Notes under the pieces: model-generated
The model's database searches: none
What the model was told of the DNA's origin: nothing
What the model saw: the letters and a program-made list of their open reading frames with translations, nothing else
In this document: in pieces, positions 1 through 12,900 of the stretch
Layout: every line of letters begins with the position of its first letter
Numbering within the stretch: the first letter of the stretch is position 1
Assembly: GCA_009746045.1 (NCBI GenBank)
Contig: RPFO01000329.1
Location: 62,001-126,000, forward strand
DNA from: Mesostigma viride
Taxonomy: Eukaryota > Streptophyta > Mesostigmatophyceae > Mesostigmatales > Mesostigmataceae
Length of the DNA: 64,000 bases
Direction of reading: 5' to 3'
Made by a program: the position numbers and the translations under genes

Positions 1-35
1 ACTTGGGGCTTCTCGGGGTTGATCTTGTGGCTCTA

Positions 36-207
36 CATGTAAGCCAGCCATAATGTCAACTATGCGCACAAGGCTACACATTGCGATCTCCATTCATATT
101 CATCATCTTGAACGACTCAAAAACGTGGAAAAGATAACGGCCGGCAGGCTCGAGCTACCATGGTCCGGATTCTCCCGATGTCTGGCCTGCATGCGCTGGT
201 TGTCTCA
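36..207 (+). repeat. Dispersed ~180-bp repeat, copy 1
   Basis: This stretch is closely repeated at about 36430-36616 and 61585-61790, and in truncated form at 25965-26065. The shared core runs from a GTAAGCCAGCCAT motif to CTGGTTGTCTC; outside it the copies diverge at once. No internal tRNA-type A or B box was recognised, so a SINE origin is not shown. Confidence 0.75.
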
Positions 208-469
208 GGTTGGTATACGTACACTACACAATGTGTACGTTGTAGTTGTCTCACTTAATATTGAAATTAAGGCGCAGCTAATTAACCCGTGTTTTTTTAA
301 CCCATAGTCCGTAAACTGGGTGCTACAGCACCCAGTTTTGGTACCCGTCACATTTCGCGAATTTCCGGGAGCGCCGCGCCAGATGTGACGGCAGCAAGTG
401 GTCCAACGTGTCCAGGAACTCGTGAGCATTCAGAAAAAGTACACCGTCCGCATTGGAAGTTCTAACTAA

Positions 470-1125
470 ATAATTAGCTTCTGGAAAATGTTCTGGCTGA
501 AAACCATAAAAAAAACAAAAGAAAATTAATTAATTAACTCCGGGGGCTGAGGACTGGACTCAACAAACAAACAAACAAAATTAATTAATTAACTCATGTG
601 GGCACGGGGTCGTCGCCCTGTGAGAAAACAAACAAACACTTTATATTATATAAAAGTACATAAAACCTTCGAAAATACCTTCAGTGGACAGGCGGGGAAC
701 ATGAAATATCGTGAAAATCGAAAAAAAACCGCGAGACTCAGGCCGAGCGCGGGGTGAGGCGCGAACCAAGTGAACCGCTTTTGCATCCAGCAATCCACGC
801 TCTACTGCCTCGGCAGGGCACGTCGGTCGGTACTCAGTAGAGGCTGAGGCCTGAGCGTGTCTACAGATGTACATGTAAGATGTACTACTCATGTGCGATA
901 CTGGGCCTTGAGCAATTAAATAGGGTATCACTGACCTGAGACCTCCACTGACTAGGTATAGCCTGTGGCCGCCGAAAGGGGGGCCGCCGGGCCGGGTTGG
1001 GGACGGCGTGTACCATATCTACCAAACAAACAAAAGAAATTTAATTAAATAAGTACCCAAGTGCCGTGAACGGCTGCAGGACAAACAAACAAACAAAAGG
1101 TTTTAATTAAATAATAAAAACCCGG
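470..1125. repeat. Cluster of AAAC-runs joined to TTAATTAA tails
   Basis: Four or more short AAAC runs (near 490, 565, 625, 1022 and 1082) are mostly followed by AT-rich TTAATTAA-type stretches. They look like a pile-up of simple-sequence tails of inserted elements. No gene is seen. From about 1130 to 2110 I recognise nothing. Confidence 0.4.
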
Positions 1126-2443
1126 GACTCTAACTGGCTCCCCAACAAACAATCCAGGGTTATTCGTAATGCAAATACGGCAAAAATTGACCCATAATAA
1201 CAAACTTCCAATGCGGACGGTGTATAGGGTTGGGGGGGTAATTCGCCATAGCCTGTAAAATATAGCCCAGGAAAGGAAATTATCACGTGACTTTGGCGGG
1301 AAATTTTCACTCGCGCGCGCGCGTAACGAGATATGGCTGCCAACGTGCCGTTAGCAAGGAAATTTTGCGTCTCGCGGCTAGAAACGGTTCAGAATGTTGC
1401 TCAGAATGGTGATGCGTGATTTTCGTAAGTCAGGCATGGCCAGATTTTCAGGATTGGGAAAATACTGGTGAGAAAATACTGCCGTCTTGGTCGTCAGTGC
1501 CAGATGGGCCATAGCGTATCGTCTTTCGATTTTCTCCTTATGGCCGGGCAGTCTGCGCCAGCCCGAGCATCCTGTTTATTACGGGACATCCGCTGCACCG
1601 TTTCCTGGGCTTGCGGATGCGTTTATAGGCCATCTATGCACGGAACATCAACATGGTAATCATGGCAGATGCATGCATGATCCGGATATGGCGGCCTATG
1701 CCTGTATAGCATTAGTATGTGTGAGATATGAGGGTCCCGGCCAGCAGAATCCGGAAAGGTCGTGATCGAGCCAGGTACGGCCACGTTTTTGCGTGTTGTT
1801 TGCAGCGGAATACGTCTTCCATCCATTACATTTCACGAGTTTATTAGTGCACCGTTCAGCAAGCTTCCATACCTGCTGTAGAGGGTGGTATTAGCCCTGA
1901 AAGTGCCCAGTTTGTGGCATGTCTTTGGAGTATATCACTCCGTTAGTGCAGGTAGGCAACGTGTTTGTATTCCAGCACTTTTGGCTGTCTTTTGTTGCTT
2001 GTTATACTGCATATTTGTGTTGCATGCCATAAAGACCTGTTTACAAGCGCGTAGTGACGCATACCCATGTGTCAATATGAGCGTGGTGCCATGGTCAGAA
2101 TGCATTTCTGAGTGCACCCCCCCCGGTTGGGGACCCCTGGACTATCAATTTAAATTATCCAATCATTAAAATGATGTTTGAAACCCTGCCCTGGATTATA
2201 GGGGTAGGTTCACTTTTTCTTGCCTGAAAAAGATCGTCTTTTAGACAACTTTGACAGCTAATATCTTCCAAACTACTTGCTGGACTCAAGATGTTATTGC
2301 ATATTCTGAAAGCCCTTGAAGTGTAGATATTCCTGGCATCTGGGTTGAGGGTATTTGGAGTTGTAGTCTATGAGTTATGATTTTTTTCATTTTCAGGGGT
2401 CAAAAAGTGCCAAAAAAGGCCTAGCGGACCATGGGTTAATTAG

Positions 2444-2461
2444 AACGCGATATATCGCGTT
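2444..2461. repeat. Perfect 18-bp palindrome in AT-rich island
   Basis: AACGCGATATATCGCGTT is self-complementary and lies in an AT-rich, gene-free island (about 2110-2660). The same core recurs twice at 6040-6091. Nothing else is recognised between 2660 and 3290. Confidence 0.6.
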
Positions 2462-3303
2462 GTAAGCTTTTTTTAGAACCTAAGTAGCGTATCTAGCACC
2501 TAAGGAAAAATTTTTTTCATGGTCATGTATATACTTTCCTGAAAGCCCGTAAATCAAAGGATTTTTTGAGCTACTCAGACCTACAAAATGCTTATTCATT
2601 AGAGAGATACACTGGTTTGAATACAGGGGGGTCTGACCATGACCGCGATTTCTTGACCGCTAGGTCACAAGTCATGTGCTTATTCACAAATGGTTCATGA
2701 AAAAAATCTGGCTTCTTGCACGAGCTATGGGCAACATATGCAGGCTCTGTGAAACAAAACTCAGGCCCATTGGGCCACTGGAGCTATTTTTCATTAGCAT
2801 CACAATTACAACGCAGTACAACGCAGTGGGAAACATGAGAGCCCTTCACAACATTACGCAACGACACGAGCCCCATAAACGGGGCCATAGCACTTGAGCT
2901 TGGAGGGTCAAAACGTTGAAAGTAGGTGTTGTATAAGTTATACTGCATCAAACATGCATCAAACATCATGACTGGATGACCTAATATGACTGAATCAGGC
3001 AGCCATAGCCAAAGCATCATCCACTCTCACAACGTGTTGAGCACATGCCTCGTGGGAACGTGGAGACCTGTGGTAGGTTGTCATTCCATATAACGCGTGC
3101 AATACTGAAAGAAAGAGGCACGTGTAATGCAAGGCTTGGATAGGTTGAGTGATCCATGAGCTTACATGCAGGCAAAGATGACGCTGGAATGCATGCTAGC
3201 AAATGGTGGCAAGATGCTAACAACACATGATTATACACCATGATTATGGGCACCTAGCTGATCTTCTTGCACAATCAACGCAGTATAAACCATCAACATC
3301 CAA

Positions 3304-4115
3304 CCCTTGCCCTGGCGTTTGAGAACAAAATCCTTGTCCCCATGGCTATCACTGGTAAGGGCAAGCCGCGGGGGCTGACCCGCCTTCCCCGCTCGCGGGG
3401 TAAGGCCGGCCCCTCCCCCTTGCTCCTCACCTTTGACACCATGGCGGATAAGATGGAGTTCCTCAAGTGTCGCAAGCGGCTTGGGGGGACCGCCTACACG
3501 CTGGACGACGACTTGACCTTGACGCAGCAACAACGGCGACGGGAGCTGTGGCCGACCTACCTCCAGCTTCGGCAGACGGCGGGGCAGAAGCCGGTCTACT
3601 GGAAGGGGGCGGACATCTACGTCGCCCACAAGCCCTGGCAGGCGACCCCTGCCGCCCCAGCCACCCCAGCCACCCCAGCCTAGGGAATATATAGCAGTAG
3701 TGTAGACTAGAAAGCTTAGTGAAGTGGCCATGTATGCCTACGTGACGGGCCCACACCCGCCCTTGCAATAGCCGTAGCAATTTCGAGTCATGCTTTGCCC
3801 ATGCAGGGAGTTACTCCCTGCTGAGAGGCCATGTGTACCCTAGCTATAGCCTAGCCACATACCTTCCACCCCATATGTCATGCAGGCCTTCTAGGCCCTC
3901 TCCTCAAGCCCCCCCTGGGTGCCTGTGCTTGATTAGGAGGCATGAACCACCATGGAGGTGCAGGTGCACCTAGTGCACCCAGAGCAGGTGATAGTTGTAC
4001 ATCCTACACCTGCAGGTTGTCGCCCTGATTGTATTACAAACCCATAGATGCCCCTTTCTCAGGGCTATGTGTTACATATGCTCCCCACGGAGCTATGATT
4101 TTAATTAATTAATTA
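3304..4115 (+). mobile_element. ORF1-only retroelement, 5'-truncated copy A
   Basis: A 12-bp direct repeat, ATCAACATCCAA, flanks the copy (3292-3303 and 4116-4127), which is a clear TSD. The copy begins inside the ORF1 coding region and keeps only its C-terminal part to 3681 (motifs LDDDLTLTQQQRRRELWPTY and VYWKGADIYV). It then carries a roughly 430-bp 3' region with the stem-loop GCTCCCCACGGAGC and a TTAATTAATTAA tail. 5' truncation plus a TSD is the hallmark of target-primed reverse transcription. No reverse transcriptase is present. Confidence 0.88.
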
Positions 4116-4826
4116 ATCAACATCCAAGTCTCACGATATATGCACGGCTTGACGTCGTATACAGCACCTAAAATACTGCACAACTGCAACCTGCTATGGC
4201 TGACATGCAAGCAACGTCGAGTAGGATGGCGGTCTTAGAGAGGCTGGGCAGAGGTCGGTAGAAATAAGTGGAAAACTGGCAGAAACTAGGTAGAAACACG
4301 ATATACTTACGCCTGCAAGCACTATTGAGCCGGTGGCAGAGGCCATTTCCAGGAAAATACAGCATACCGTAGCAATAGCCACGGTCACGCCTTACGCTAC
4401 TTGCAGGCACCATCATGCCCGGAGCTACCCAATAAAAGTCTGCACAAATCTCGGTTTAGCCGAGAGTCTGGGCGTTCGGAATGAATAAACATGTGTTAAG
4501 AAGTCGAAACACCATGGAAATACCAAGCATGGTGCCGCAGCAGACCCGAGTCTTGCCGTAATAATATGTATGCCGGTTTCCAGGGTTTCCGCATGAAAGT
4601 TGGGTGAGAAACTGGAAAAAACTACGTTTCCTTTGCCCTGGGCAGTACCTCAACAAACTCGTAGAAACCTAATTATCAACCTTTGAACGCATCATCATGG
4701 TCGTGCCACCCAACAGCCACTGAAATTCGCGCGAAAACTGGCGAGATCTACCTGCCGCCATCGCCGTCGTCTTCACCTTCGTCCCGCGAAAATGCCTGAT
4801 TTCAGTGGTACATATTTGTTTGCAGG

Positions 4827-5484
4827 CCTCACCGCCCAGGCGGTGAAGGACATTGCCGCCAAGCCAGCCTCGGCTGGCCTGGCCGGCGATGCTCCTCCCA
4901 TCACCACCTGGGCGGACATGCTTAAGCAACATACCACCTCCACCACCTCCGCCGTCGCAGCCCAGCTTCAACGGCAGACGCTTGACCTCCGCGAGGAGGC
5001 CGAGCTCGCCAAGCGCAGCCTCAACGTCATTGTCAAGAACTTCAAGATGGAGGAAGGTGAGAATTCCGAGAAGCTTTTGCGTGCGTTTGAGAGAGAAATC
5101 CTTGGTCGCATGGGCCTTAACGGTGAGATAGAGCTGGCTGCCCACCGCCTTCCCCGCGCGCGGGGTAAGGCAGGGCCGCCCCCGCTCCTCCTCACCTTTA
5201 AGACCCCGGCGGACAAGATTTCTTTTCTCAGACGCCGCAAGCGGCTCGAGAAGACTCTCTTCACCCTTGATGACGACTTGACCCTGGCGCAGCAACAACG
5301 GCGACGGGAGCTATGGCCGACCTACCTCGAGCTCCGGCAGACCAAGGCGGGGCAGCCGGTGTACTGGAAGGGGGCGGCCATCTACGTCGGCCACAAGCCC
5401 TGGCAGGCGACCCCCCCCCCCCGCGGCCCCAGCGACTCCAGACGCCCCAGCTTAGGGGAATACAGCAGTAGTAGTGCAGAATAG
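4827..5484 (+). CDS. L1-ORF1-like RNA-binding protein, C-terminal part
   Basis: The open frame (already open upstream from 4792) reads as a coiled-coil-like Leu/Glu/Ala segment around REEAELAKRSL. It is followed by an RRM-like start NVIVKNFKMEEGENSEKL, then a C-terminal block containing TFKTPADKISFLRRRKRL, LDDDLTLAQQQRRRELWPTY and VYWKGAAIYVG. This order (coiled coil, RRM, small basic C-terminal domain) and the RREL/I-DLT pattern resemble L1 ORF1p (Transposase_22 type), which binds retrotransposon RNA as a trimer. A run of C at about 5409-5420 shifts the end frame, so the tail differs from copy A. The fragment lacks the N-terminus because of the 5' truncation. The family call is by pattern, not alignment. 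Confidence 0.7.
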
Positions 5485-5900
5485 ATAGACCGTGGCCATG
5501 TACATGTACGCCTCCTAGAGGCACTATCCCAGCTAAGCCCCGCGCTTTATTTAATCATGTACATGTGTGCCTATGATGTGCCACACTCCAGACGATGCAT
5601 AGCCTTATTTAGTAATGTTGTGCCCATGCAGGGAGTCACTCTCTGCTGAGAAGCCATGCCATAGCTCTTGTATAGCCATGATGATCTTCCCCCTCACAGG
5701 CATGCTCCCCCCTTACCCGGGCATAGCGTGATAGACCATGAGGGTGCGGGTGCCCTGGTGCACCTAGAGCAAGTGTTGTTTACATTCCCACCCTTGCAGG
5801 AAGTAGCTTAGAATGTATTATAGGCCCATATGCCCCTTCTCAGGGCTATGTGCTACATATACTCCCAACGGAGTTATGTTCCTAATTAATTAATTAATTA
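4827..5900 (+). mobile_element. ORF1-only retroelement, 5'-truncated copy B
   Basis: An exact 15-bp TSD, ATATTTGTTTGCAGG, sits at 4812-4826 and 5901-5915. The copy contains about the last 215 residues of ORF1 in one open frame and a 3' region ending in the stem-loop CTCC-CAAC-GGAG and four TTAA units. Its intact frame and exact TSD suggest it is the youngest copy here. The TSD itself reads like a 3' splice acceptor (T-rich then GCAG/G). The host sequence between copies A and B (4128-4811) shows no recognised gene. Confidence 0.9.
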
Positions 5901-6039
5901 ATATTTGTTTGCAGGTGTCACAAAAAAAATATACCAAAAATACCAGGATTTTTTCTTGAATTCTATGAGATGTTTCTGACCTATGTTGAAAGTTTCAGAC
6001 CAAAAATCGCATGTTTAATAGGTTTGCCACGTGTCAGAT

Positions 6040-6091
6040 TACAACGCGATACATCGCGTTCTAACCCTACAACGCGATGTATCGCGTTGTA
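6040..6091. repeat. 21-bp perfect inverted repeat made of palindromes
   Basis: The arms at 6040-6060 and 6071-6091 are perfectly complementary around a 10-nt loop, and each arm is itself close to palindromic with core AACGCGATRYATCGCGTT. It would form a strong cruciform or hairpin. It follows copy B in a short AT-rich stretch. From 6100 to 6968 I see no gene. Confidence 0.75.
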
Positions 6092-6968
6092 AAAAAACAC
6101 GGGTTAATTAATGCGTGCTTTGTACTCCAAAAGTAGCAGGATTCATTAGCTACACCAACCCTGTACTACCTAGTCACAGGCGCGCCATAATATGCTGCCT
6201 GTCAGGCATACTTAATAACTGCCTGCAGCCGGCTGGATCGGCACTGCCCCCTTAAAGCCGTTTCGCTGCAAGTATAAAATGAGCAGGGGCTTGCAAATTA
6301 CTATTTAATTTAATAATTTATTGATTATCCAAACCACAGCATGCCTCACTCTGTGCCTGCCTATCCGCCAACTTCAGCCAGCAAAGTAACCTACAATTTG
6401 AAATTCACAGTGCACCTGTCCGCCGCCGCTGCCACTGGTCATGCAGGCTGCACGGCCAGTCATGGTGGGTGACCCAAGAAGTCATGCGCTTGGGCACCCA
6501 GGCTCTGGGCCACGTTGTTCGAAGTCACATGGATACCCACGCGGTGATAAATCACACCACACTTGGTGGTCTGCCAGTCATGTTACAGCCCACCCATTCA
6601 TAAAATGTGGCGTAGGGCAGCATCGTTCCAGCTGCTCCGTTCTACCTGAGAACGCCCAACAACATCCCGTCATCGTGCATGCTGTATGGCCTCTCCTGTC
6701 AGCAAACACGGTGCCTTCCCATGCTCGGGGGGCATGGGGATCTCCCTTCTACTCCACGCACACTCCGCGATATATCACCATGATGGCACACCGCAATATC
6801 CACTGGCATTTCCGGGCAAATGGCCCCCTGGTAAAAGCGGCATGCAGAGTATCGGACCCCATCATGACCCGTGCCAAAGGCCCGGCTGTGGCCGCCGGAC
6901 CAGGCTCCACCACACGCCACCCCCCGATCTTGGATAGTTCTGGGCTCCAAGGCGCAGACACGTAGACC

Positions 6969-9900
6969 TCATGTCGGTGGCGGTTGCATCCGGCTGTAGA
7001 GCAGCAGCATCGTGGCGAAGCACGAGCTGGTGACACGCGGCAGGTGGCAGGTGCACACAGGCATGATGTGGGTGGGTGGTTCGTTGGCGGGGGGGGGATG
7101 TCAAATGAGAGAGTGATGAGAATGTCCGTTGTACGCAGAAAGATGGCAGCCTGTGCCAAAGAAGGCCTTTTTAGCAGCAGTGCCCTCCATCTACTGTGCG
7201 AGACAGTGCAACAAATGCCGCCGGCTGTTCCGCCATTCCGGGGGGGAGGGGGGACAACCGATTGTACCCTCTATTTCCGCGGTTTGGAGTAGGCTGCTGG
7301 GCATAGCTCATTTGGCAACCGAGGGAGGAAAACAGGTACAGGGAGTGATCAGGAAAAAAAAAAAAAAAAAACAGGTAGAAGAGTCGGACAGGTAACCAAT
7401 CCTACCGCGACCAGCACCGATGCGGTCACCATCAGATCCTGCCGCTGCCATCACAGATGCCATCCCGCGCACTCACAGCAGCGCGAGCACCAGCAGGACA
7501 TGCTTTGGGTCCGCGTGCAGCAGCTTCTTGCGCTTCCTCCCGCTGGCACGCCCCCGCGTGGACGGCCCGTCCCCGATCAGCTCGTCGACCGCCGAGACGG
7601 GCAGAGTGGGCTGGGGCGCCACCCACACGGGCAGCACACGCCGCACAAACTGTTCGTACCAGTTGCCTGCGCGGCCGGTGAAGGAAAGGGGGGGGGGGAG
7701 AAGGGCCACCGGGCAACGGTGGGGGGGGGGGGGGGGGGGGGGGGAAGGGGGGCACACGACCCGCCAAGAAATCATTAGAAGAATGGAAACCATGTGTGGC
7801 GGACGGGCGTTCGGAGCGGGGATCAATTAAATAATTATTCGATTTACAAGTAAACTGCGTCACGTGAGCATAAGTCCTCAAGGATCGCAGATGTTGGCCA
7901 TGCATGGTGAGTTGGCGAGTGTGGTAGGTGGAGCTTGGGAGTACATGGCGGGGTAGAGCTTGGTAGGTGGCTGTTTACGGGGAGCTAAGTCCCCGAGCTT
8001 TCAGTCCACAACCCAACCGCAATGCTCCAAATTCCACAATCGAATCCTTCCTTGAGCCTTCTTGAATCTTCCTTTACCAGAAGACGGGTAATGACAGAGG
8101 AAGTAAAGCTGTCCAGGGTCAAGCATGTACCACCGACCTCAGAATGTGTATGGCTTCCCTCAGCATGTGAACGGCTTACCTCAGCACGTGTACCTGTCCA
8201 ACCTTGGCCCATGTTGATGCGTGGAAGGAACACCGCCCACCCATGTGTCAACTTGCCCACTGCGGCTCGCGCATGCTACCGAAATCCCGGTACTACAAAT
8301 AGGTTATAGCCACACCTGCGCGTGTACCTCGCCTGTACACCATTAACCCCCCCGAGCCAAAGGGTGTGCGGAATACCATCCACCCACCCACCTTGGTGCG
8401 CAGCGGTTTGAACCGATAGCCACCCACCCACCTTGGGGCGCAGCGGTTTGAACCGATAGCCACCTCGGACTGTCCGCCTTCCTTCAACCACTTCTGGGTA
8501 AGGTAAACCGTAAGTACCCATGTCTCCACGCGCACTTATTACACCTTCACCCTTCAACATGTTGCTGGGGTAAGAAACACGACCCAGTCAGTCACCTCAG
8601 TGCGCCTACTCTAGTACTTAAAAAGTCCTCAGCCCCCTCGGCGCGCGCAGTTCGCTTACCCAGCTCTAGCGAGAGCGCAAGGCACACCCTCCTCTGGCTG
8701 GAGTGGAAGGCATGCCCACCTCGGTCTACGGCCAAGCATCGGCCACCTACCTCGGCGCGCGTATTTCTTGTCGCCCCCTTCCTCGTCCGTGTCGACGTCG
8801 ATCCGCGTGTCCAGCGCCTGGGACCCTGCGCGCCCCTGCAGCTTGCGCGCTGACATGGCAACCGCCATCTGCAGGAGGGCCACCACAGGGGGCCCGGCCA
8901 CGCCATCCACTGTTAACACCAGCAATCCACCATGGATACCGGCGGAAGGCCACGCTTTTTTATGTTACTTGCTGGAACGCCAAATTAACACTTGCTGATG
9001 CTTCAACGAACATGCAGTCCCCAATTCAGGAGGCCAAAAATATTAATACCCTGCTAAAGCCAAGTACTGTAACACCCTCTATATGAACGTCTATGTCCAC
9101 CCGCACGAATCCCATTCCCCGCGACATGCTCCCACAGCCAACCCAGCACCCAGTCGTCTCCCAGGAACAACGGAGCCACAAGAACATATACCCACCCAGG
9201 CACCCCAAGCCACCCACGAACATCACCCCCAGGCAGTTTATACATTTGGGAGGCCAACCCCATCGGCGCAGCCATGGAAACCTACCCCTGAGGTGGCGGG
9301 CCCAGCATTACTACGCTCCTCCGCATCCACCGCCGCCGCATGACCCTCCTGCGAGCCCCGCGCGGCCGCAAACTTGTCCCTCCCCGCCGCCTCCGCACCG
9401 CCCCCGCCCCCATCCCCCCCCGCCGACCCTCGCTCTGCCGCCCACCCGGCGCCTGCTGGTGGACTGCTTTGGCTGCCCGCGCCGCCGCCACCTGTCGCCG
9501 GCCCATTGGTCAACGACCCCTTTGCGGCTCCTCTAGGGCTGCTCTGCCCGCCGGCGCTCCCCTTGCCGGCCTTGGCGTCGGCGGGCACCGCCACACCACC
9601 GTTCCCGTTTATAGTCCCGGGGGCTCCGTGGGTGCTTCCCCCGGGCTTGGCCCCAGGTAGCATGGTGGGCTCGGCGCACGCGGGCGTCTGTGTTGCGTTG
9701 GGGATAAGGGGGGGTGAGAGTTGGGAATGACCGCGGGGCAGGGAAACTATTTTTTTAGGTTCACCGCACACAAAGGCTGGATCATGCGTATCATGGGACT
9801 GTTAGAATGGTAGGAAGTACGTGCCAAGTGAACACCATGGAATGTTTTGTTAGTGTGGATATTTGAAAAAAAACACTGCAATCAATATGATCAATTATTA

Positions 9901-12900
9901 AATATGAGGCAGATGAGACTGCTTGGAATAGTCAGGGGTGACCGTGCGGCCAACAGCAACGGTCTACATGATCACTATCACAAATAAATAATCAATAGCG
10001 GAGAATGAGCCAACTTGACAACGTGCTTCTATTGATCACAACGTCGCACATCTATCTGTTCTATTGATCGCGACGCGCTCCTATGGCGGAAACGGGTACC
10101 GACTGCCAAACCAGTTGCTGAGAAACAAACTACGCACAGACAAAAAGGGACCTATCATATCAGGCTGCCGATACCTTGGAGAGGAACAGGCGTAGCTTTG
10201 TGTACAGTGACGTCGAGGAATCGCGCCCTTTCTCTGATGGCCACAGCTGCATGCATGGACCGCAAGGACAACAGCAGCAGCAAGACACCACTTGCTTTGT
10301 AAGTGGGCTGCAGATGGCAGCGGAGCAACCTTAGGGACAGCACAGAGGGCTGCCAAACAAACAAACAAAAAACATGATCCAACCACTTTCTTGGAACTGG
10401 TTTTCTTGGAACTCGCTAGCCACTCACGAGTGTCTTATCGCCCGCCAATGAGACGCGTGTGCGAAGAGCCTCAGGCAGACAGGGGGCCAATTAAGCAGGT
10501 GTCATAAACCCTGACGGAGGTACAGGGCGCTCATGGGGGGCAGGCTTATCAGACTCCCTCCATCGCATACGAACAATCCGAACGAGGGAGGAAAGCTGCC
10601 TTTTCAATCTGGCTGCATTTTTAAAAACCATCATTATCTTCCCTTTATTGAAAAAGTATTCTGCGTGTGTCAGGCTAGGTAGGGAGCCCTTACCGCCCTG
10701 CCTGCCACCAGCACAACCTTGGACTGGAAGCTGCCAGCGACGTGTGCAGTGTTCATCCAGACACGCGGCGGCTCAGCCACCACCGATGCGGATGCGGCAT
10801 CAAACGGCTGTGCATACTATTATCACGATTATCCCAATTCTTCTGGCATGAAAGGAACTGTCCTCTCTCAAATGCTTCTATGTCGAAAGCGCTATGAAGT
10901 CTAGAACCAGGCACTAGGAAGCTATAGACAGCGACATGCGAGCTTAGATACCTACTAACCCAACAACAGTAATGATACTTGTATTACTACTTTCATTACT
11001 ATTGTTACTTTCATTACTATTATTACTATCACATCTCCTGCGGTACAAGATACACCAGTCTCTACGTGTAAACATGACCACGGAGATTGTAGGGCCATCA
11101 CTCCTCAAAGGAGTGGCGTAAGAGCTGCCAAGGATAGCAGCACGTGGCACTCCCTGCGTACGGGCGTCCTCGTGCTCTCCACACAGTGGTGCGCTCCCAG
11201 CGCGTGGGTGCTGTACGTCCCAACCCGTCACGGGCGCCTATGTAGCCATGTTGCACTGACTTCAGCATTCCTTGTTGTATTCATACATGTAATATTCCTG
11301 AAAAACCTCATGTGTGACAATATTCCTGGACAACCTCTCCAGCATGACAATATTCCTGAAAACCCTCTCCAGCATGACCTGTGACAGCGGCTCACCGGCA
11401 TGGGGCAGGAGGGGCACACATATCCCGCGGGCGCGGTGTAAGGAGGGAACTGCTGGATGTGCTTCGCAAGGCAGCTCGTGTGGGTGACGTCTGCAAGGGC
11501 CCAGCGACCAGGGGGGAGGACAGTATGCGGCAAGGGGCAACAAATGGTAGGGCAAGGGACAGTGGCAACAGCGGCAAGGGGTTGTCAGTCACAGGGCACC
11601 GGACGAGGGGTACTAGTAATGGCGAGCCACTGGTAGGGCAAGCGGCAAGAGGCTACAGGTGATAGGGCAAGGGGCAGCGGCAGCAGTGGCAAGAGCAGCA
11701 GCAGTGGCAACCGCGGCAAACGGTCATCGGTCCCAGGGCAAAGGGCGAGAAGTAACGGGCCCTTTGCCCTACCATGGTGGTAACGGGCCGCCCATGGTAG
11801 GGCGAGCGGACCTACCACACTGGCCAGAGAGCCGCAGTGGCGCACAAAACACAAGGGACAACTTGCATCCAACATCCATGGCAACATCCATCATCGCCTC
11901 CAACCCATCCCAACATGCGTGCACGCCTCACTCACACACGAGCCTGCCAAATCGTTTCGTCCTCCCTTACAAGGCACCTCCTTTCCCCTCCTGATAAGGG
12001 GGGGAGGCGGGGGGGGGGGGAAGGGGGGGCATGCCTCCCCCCATCCCCTCCTCCCTTTCCCTTGTTGCGTTCCTCCCCTCGCTGCCCTGAGCCCAGCCGC
12101 AGACAGCACTCGCCTGGTGTCCCCTCCACCCATTTCCCCTATCACGCTCACCACCATCGCCGGCCATGGTCCATCGCAGGACGTAGTCATAAACAAGACC
12201 CGGGTTCCCTCTACTGCTTCCCTAGTCCTAAACAAGACCCGCGCTCCCTTTACTGCTGTCCTAGTCCTAAACAAGACCCGCGTTCCCTCTACTGCTGCCC
12301 TAGTCCTAAACAAGACCCGCGTTCCCTCTACTGCTGCCCTAGTCCGAAACCCCCCCCTGGTTGGTCCACTGCTGCCCTGGCATCCTGATCAGGCACACAT
12401 GCGCACCAAACACGCATGCACGCATGCACGCACCGCACATAGGCACCCGCACATATGCACGGGCCAGCGCAGCACAACTCCCGCAAGAGCCAAGGGACCG
12501 ACCATCCCCCCAGCGACTCGCGCACGGGCCAACCACGCTACACACTAGCCCCGCAGGAGCCTTGCAAGGGTGCGACATCCACTGGCCACACATGGGCCAT
12601 GCATACATACGACATCCACTAGCACGCGTGGGCATGATGACGTCCTCGCGACTCGCGCCGAGGCAAAATGGTCCAGCCATTCCCCAGCAACACTCACGCA
12701 GGCAGGACAGGCGTATCGTCGGCTCTTGGCCCGCCAGCAGGTTTTGGTCGCAGATGGGGCACTTGGGCGGCCAGTCATAATCGCCGTCGATGACCCACTC
12801 GGAGTAGGTGCCCACCTGGCCGCGATGACATGGTTGCACACGATGAAATGGTTGTACGGGTGCCAGCGTGACCAAAGAGCACGGGTGCCAGAATAATGGT

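Noticed and set aside
278-6115. One large DNA transposon bounded by TAATTAACCCGTGTTTTTTT and its complement
   Set aside because: The two ends match for only about 20 bp of low-complexity sequence, without a TSD or transposase.
9238-9771. Separate Gly/Ala-rich protein gene
   Set aside because: Most of it (9315-9687) fits in phase as the disordered linker exon of ZFPL1.
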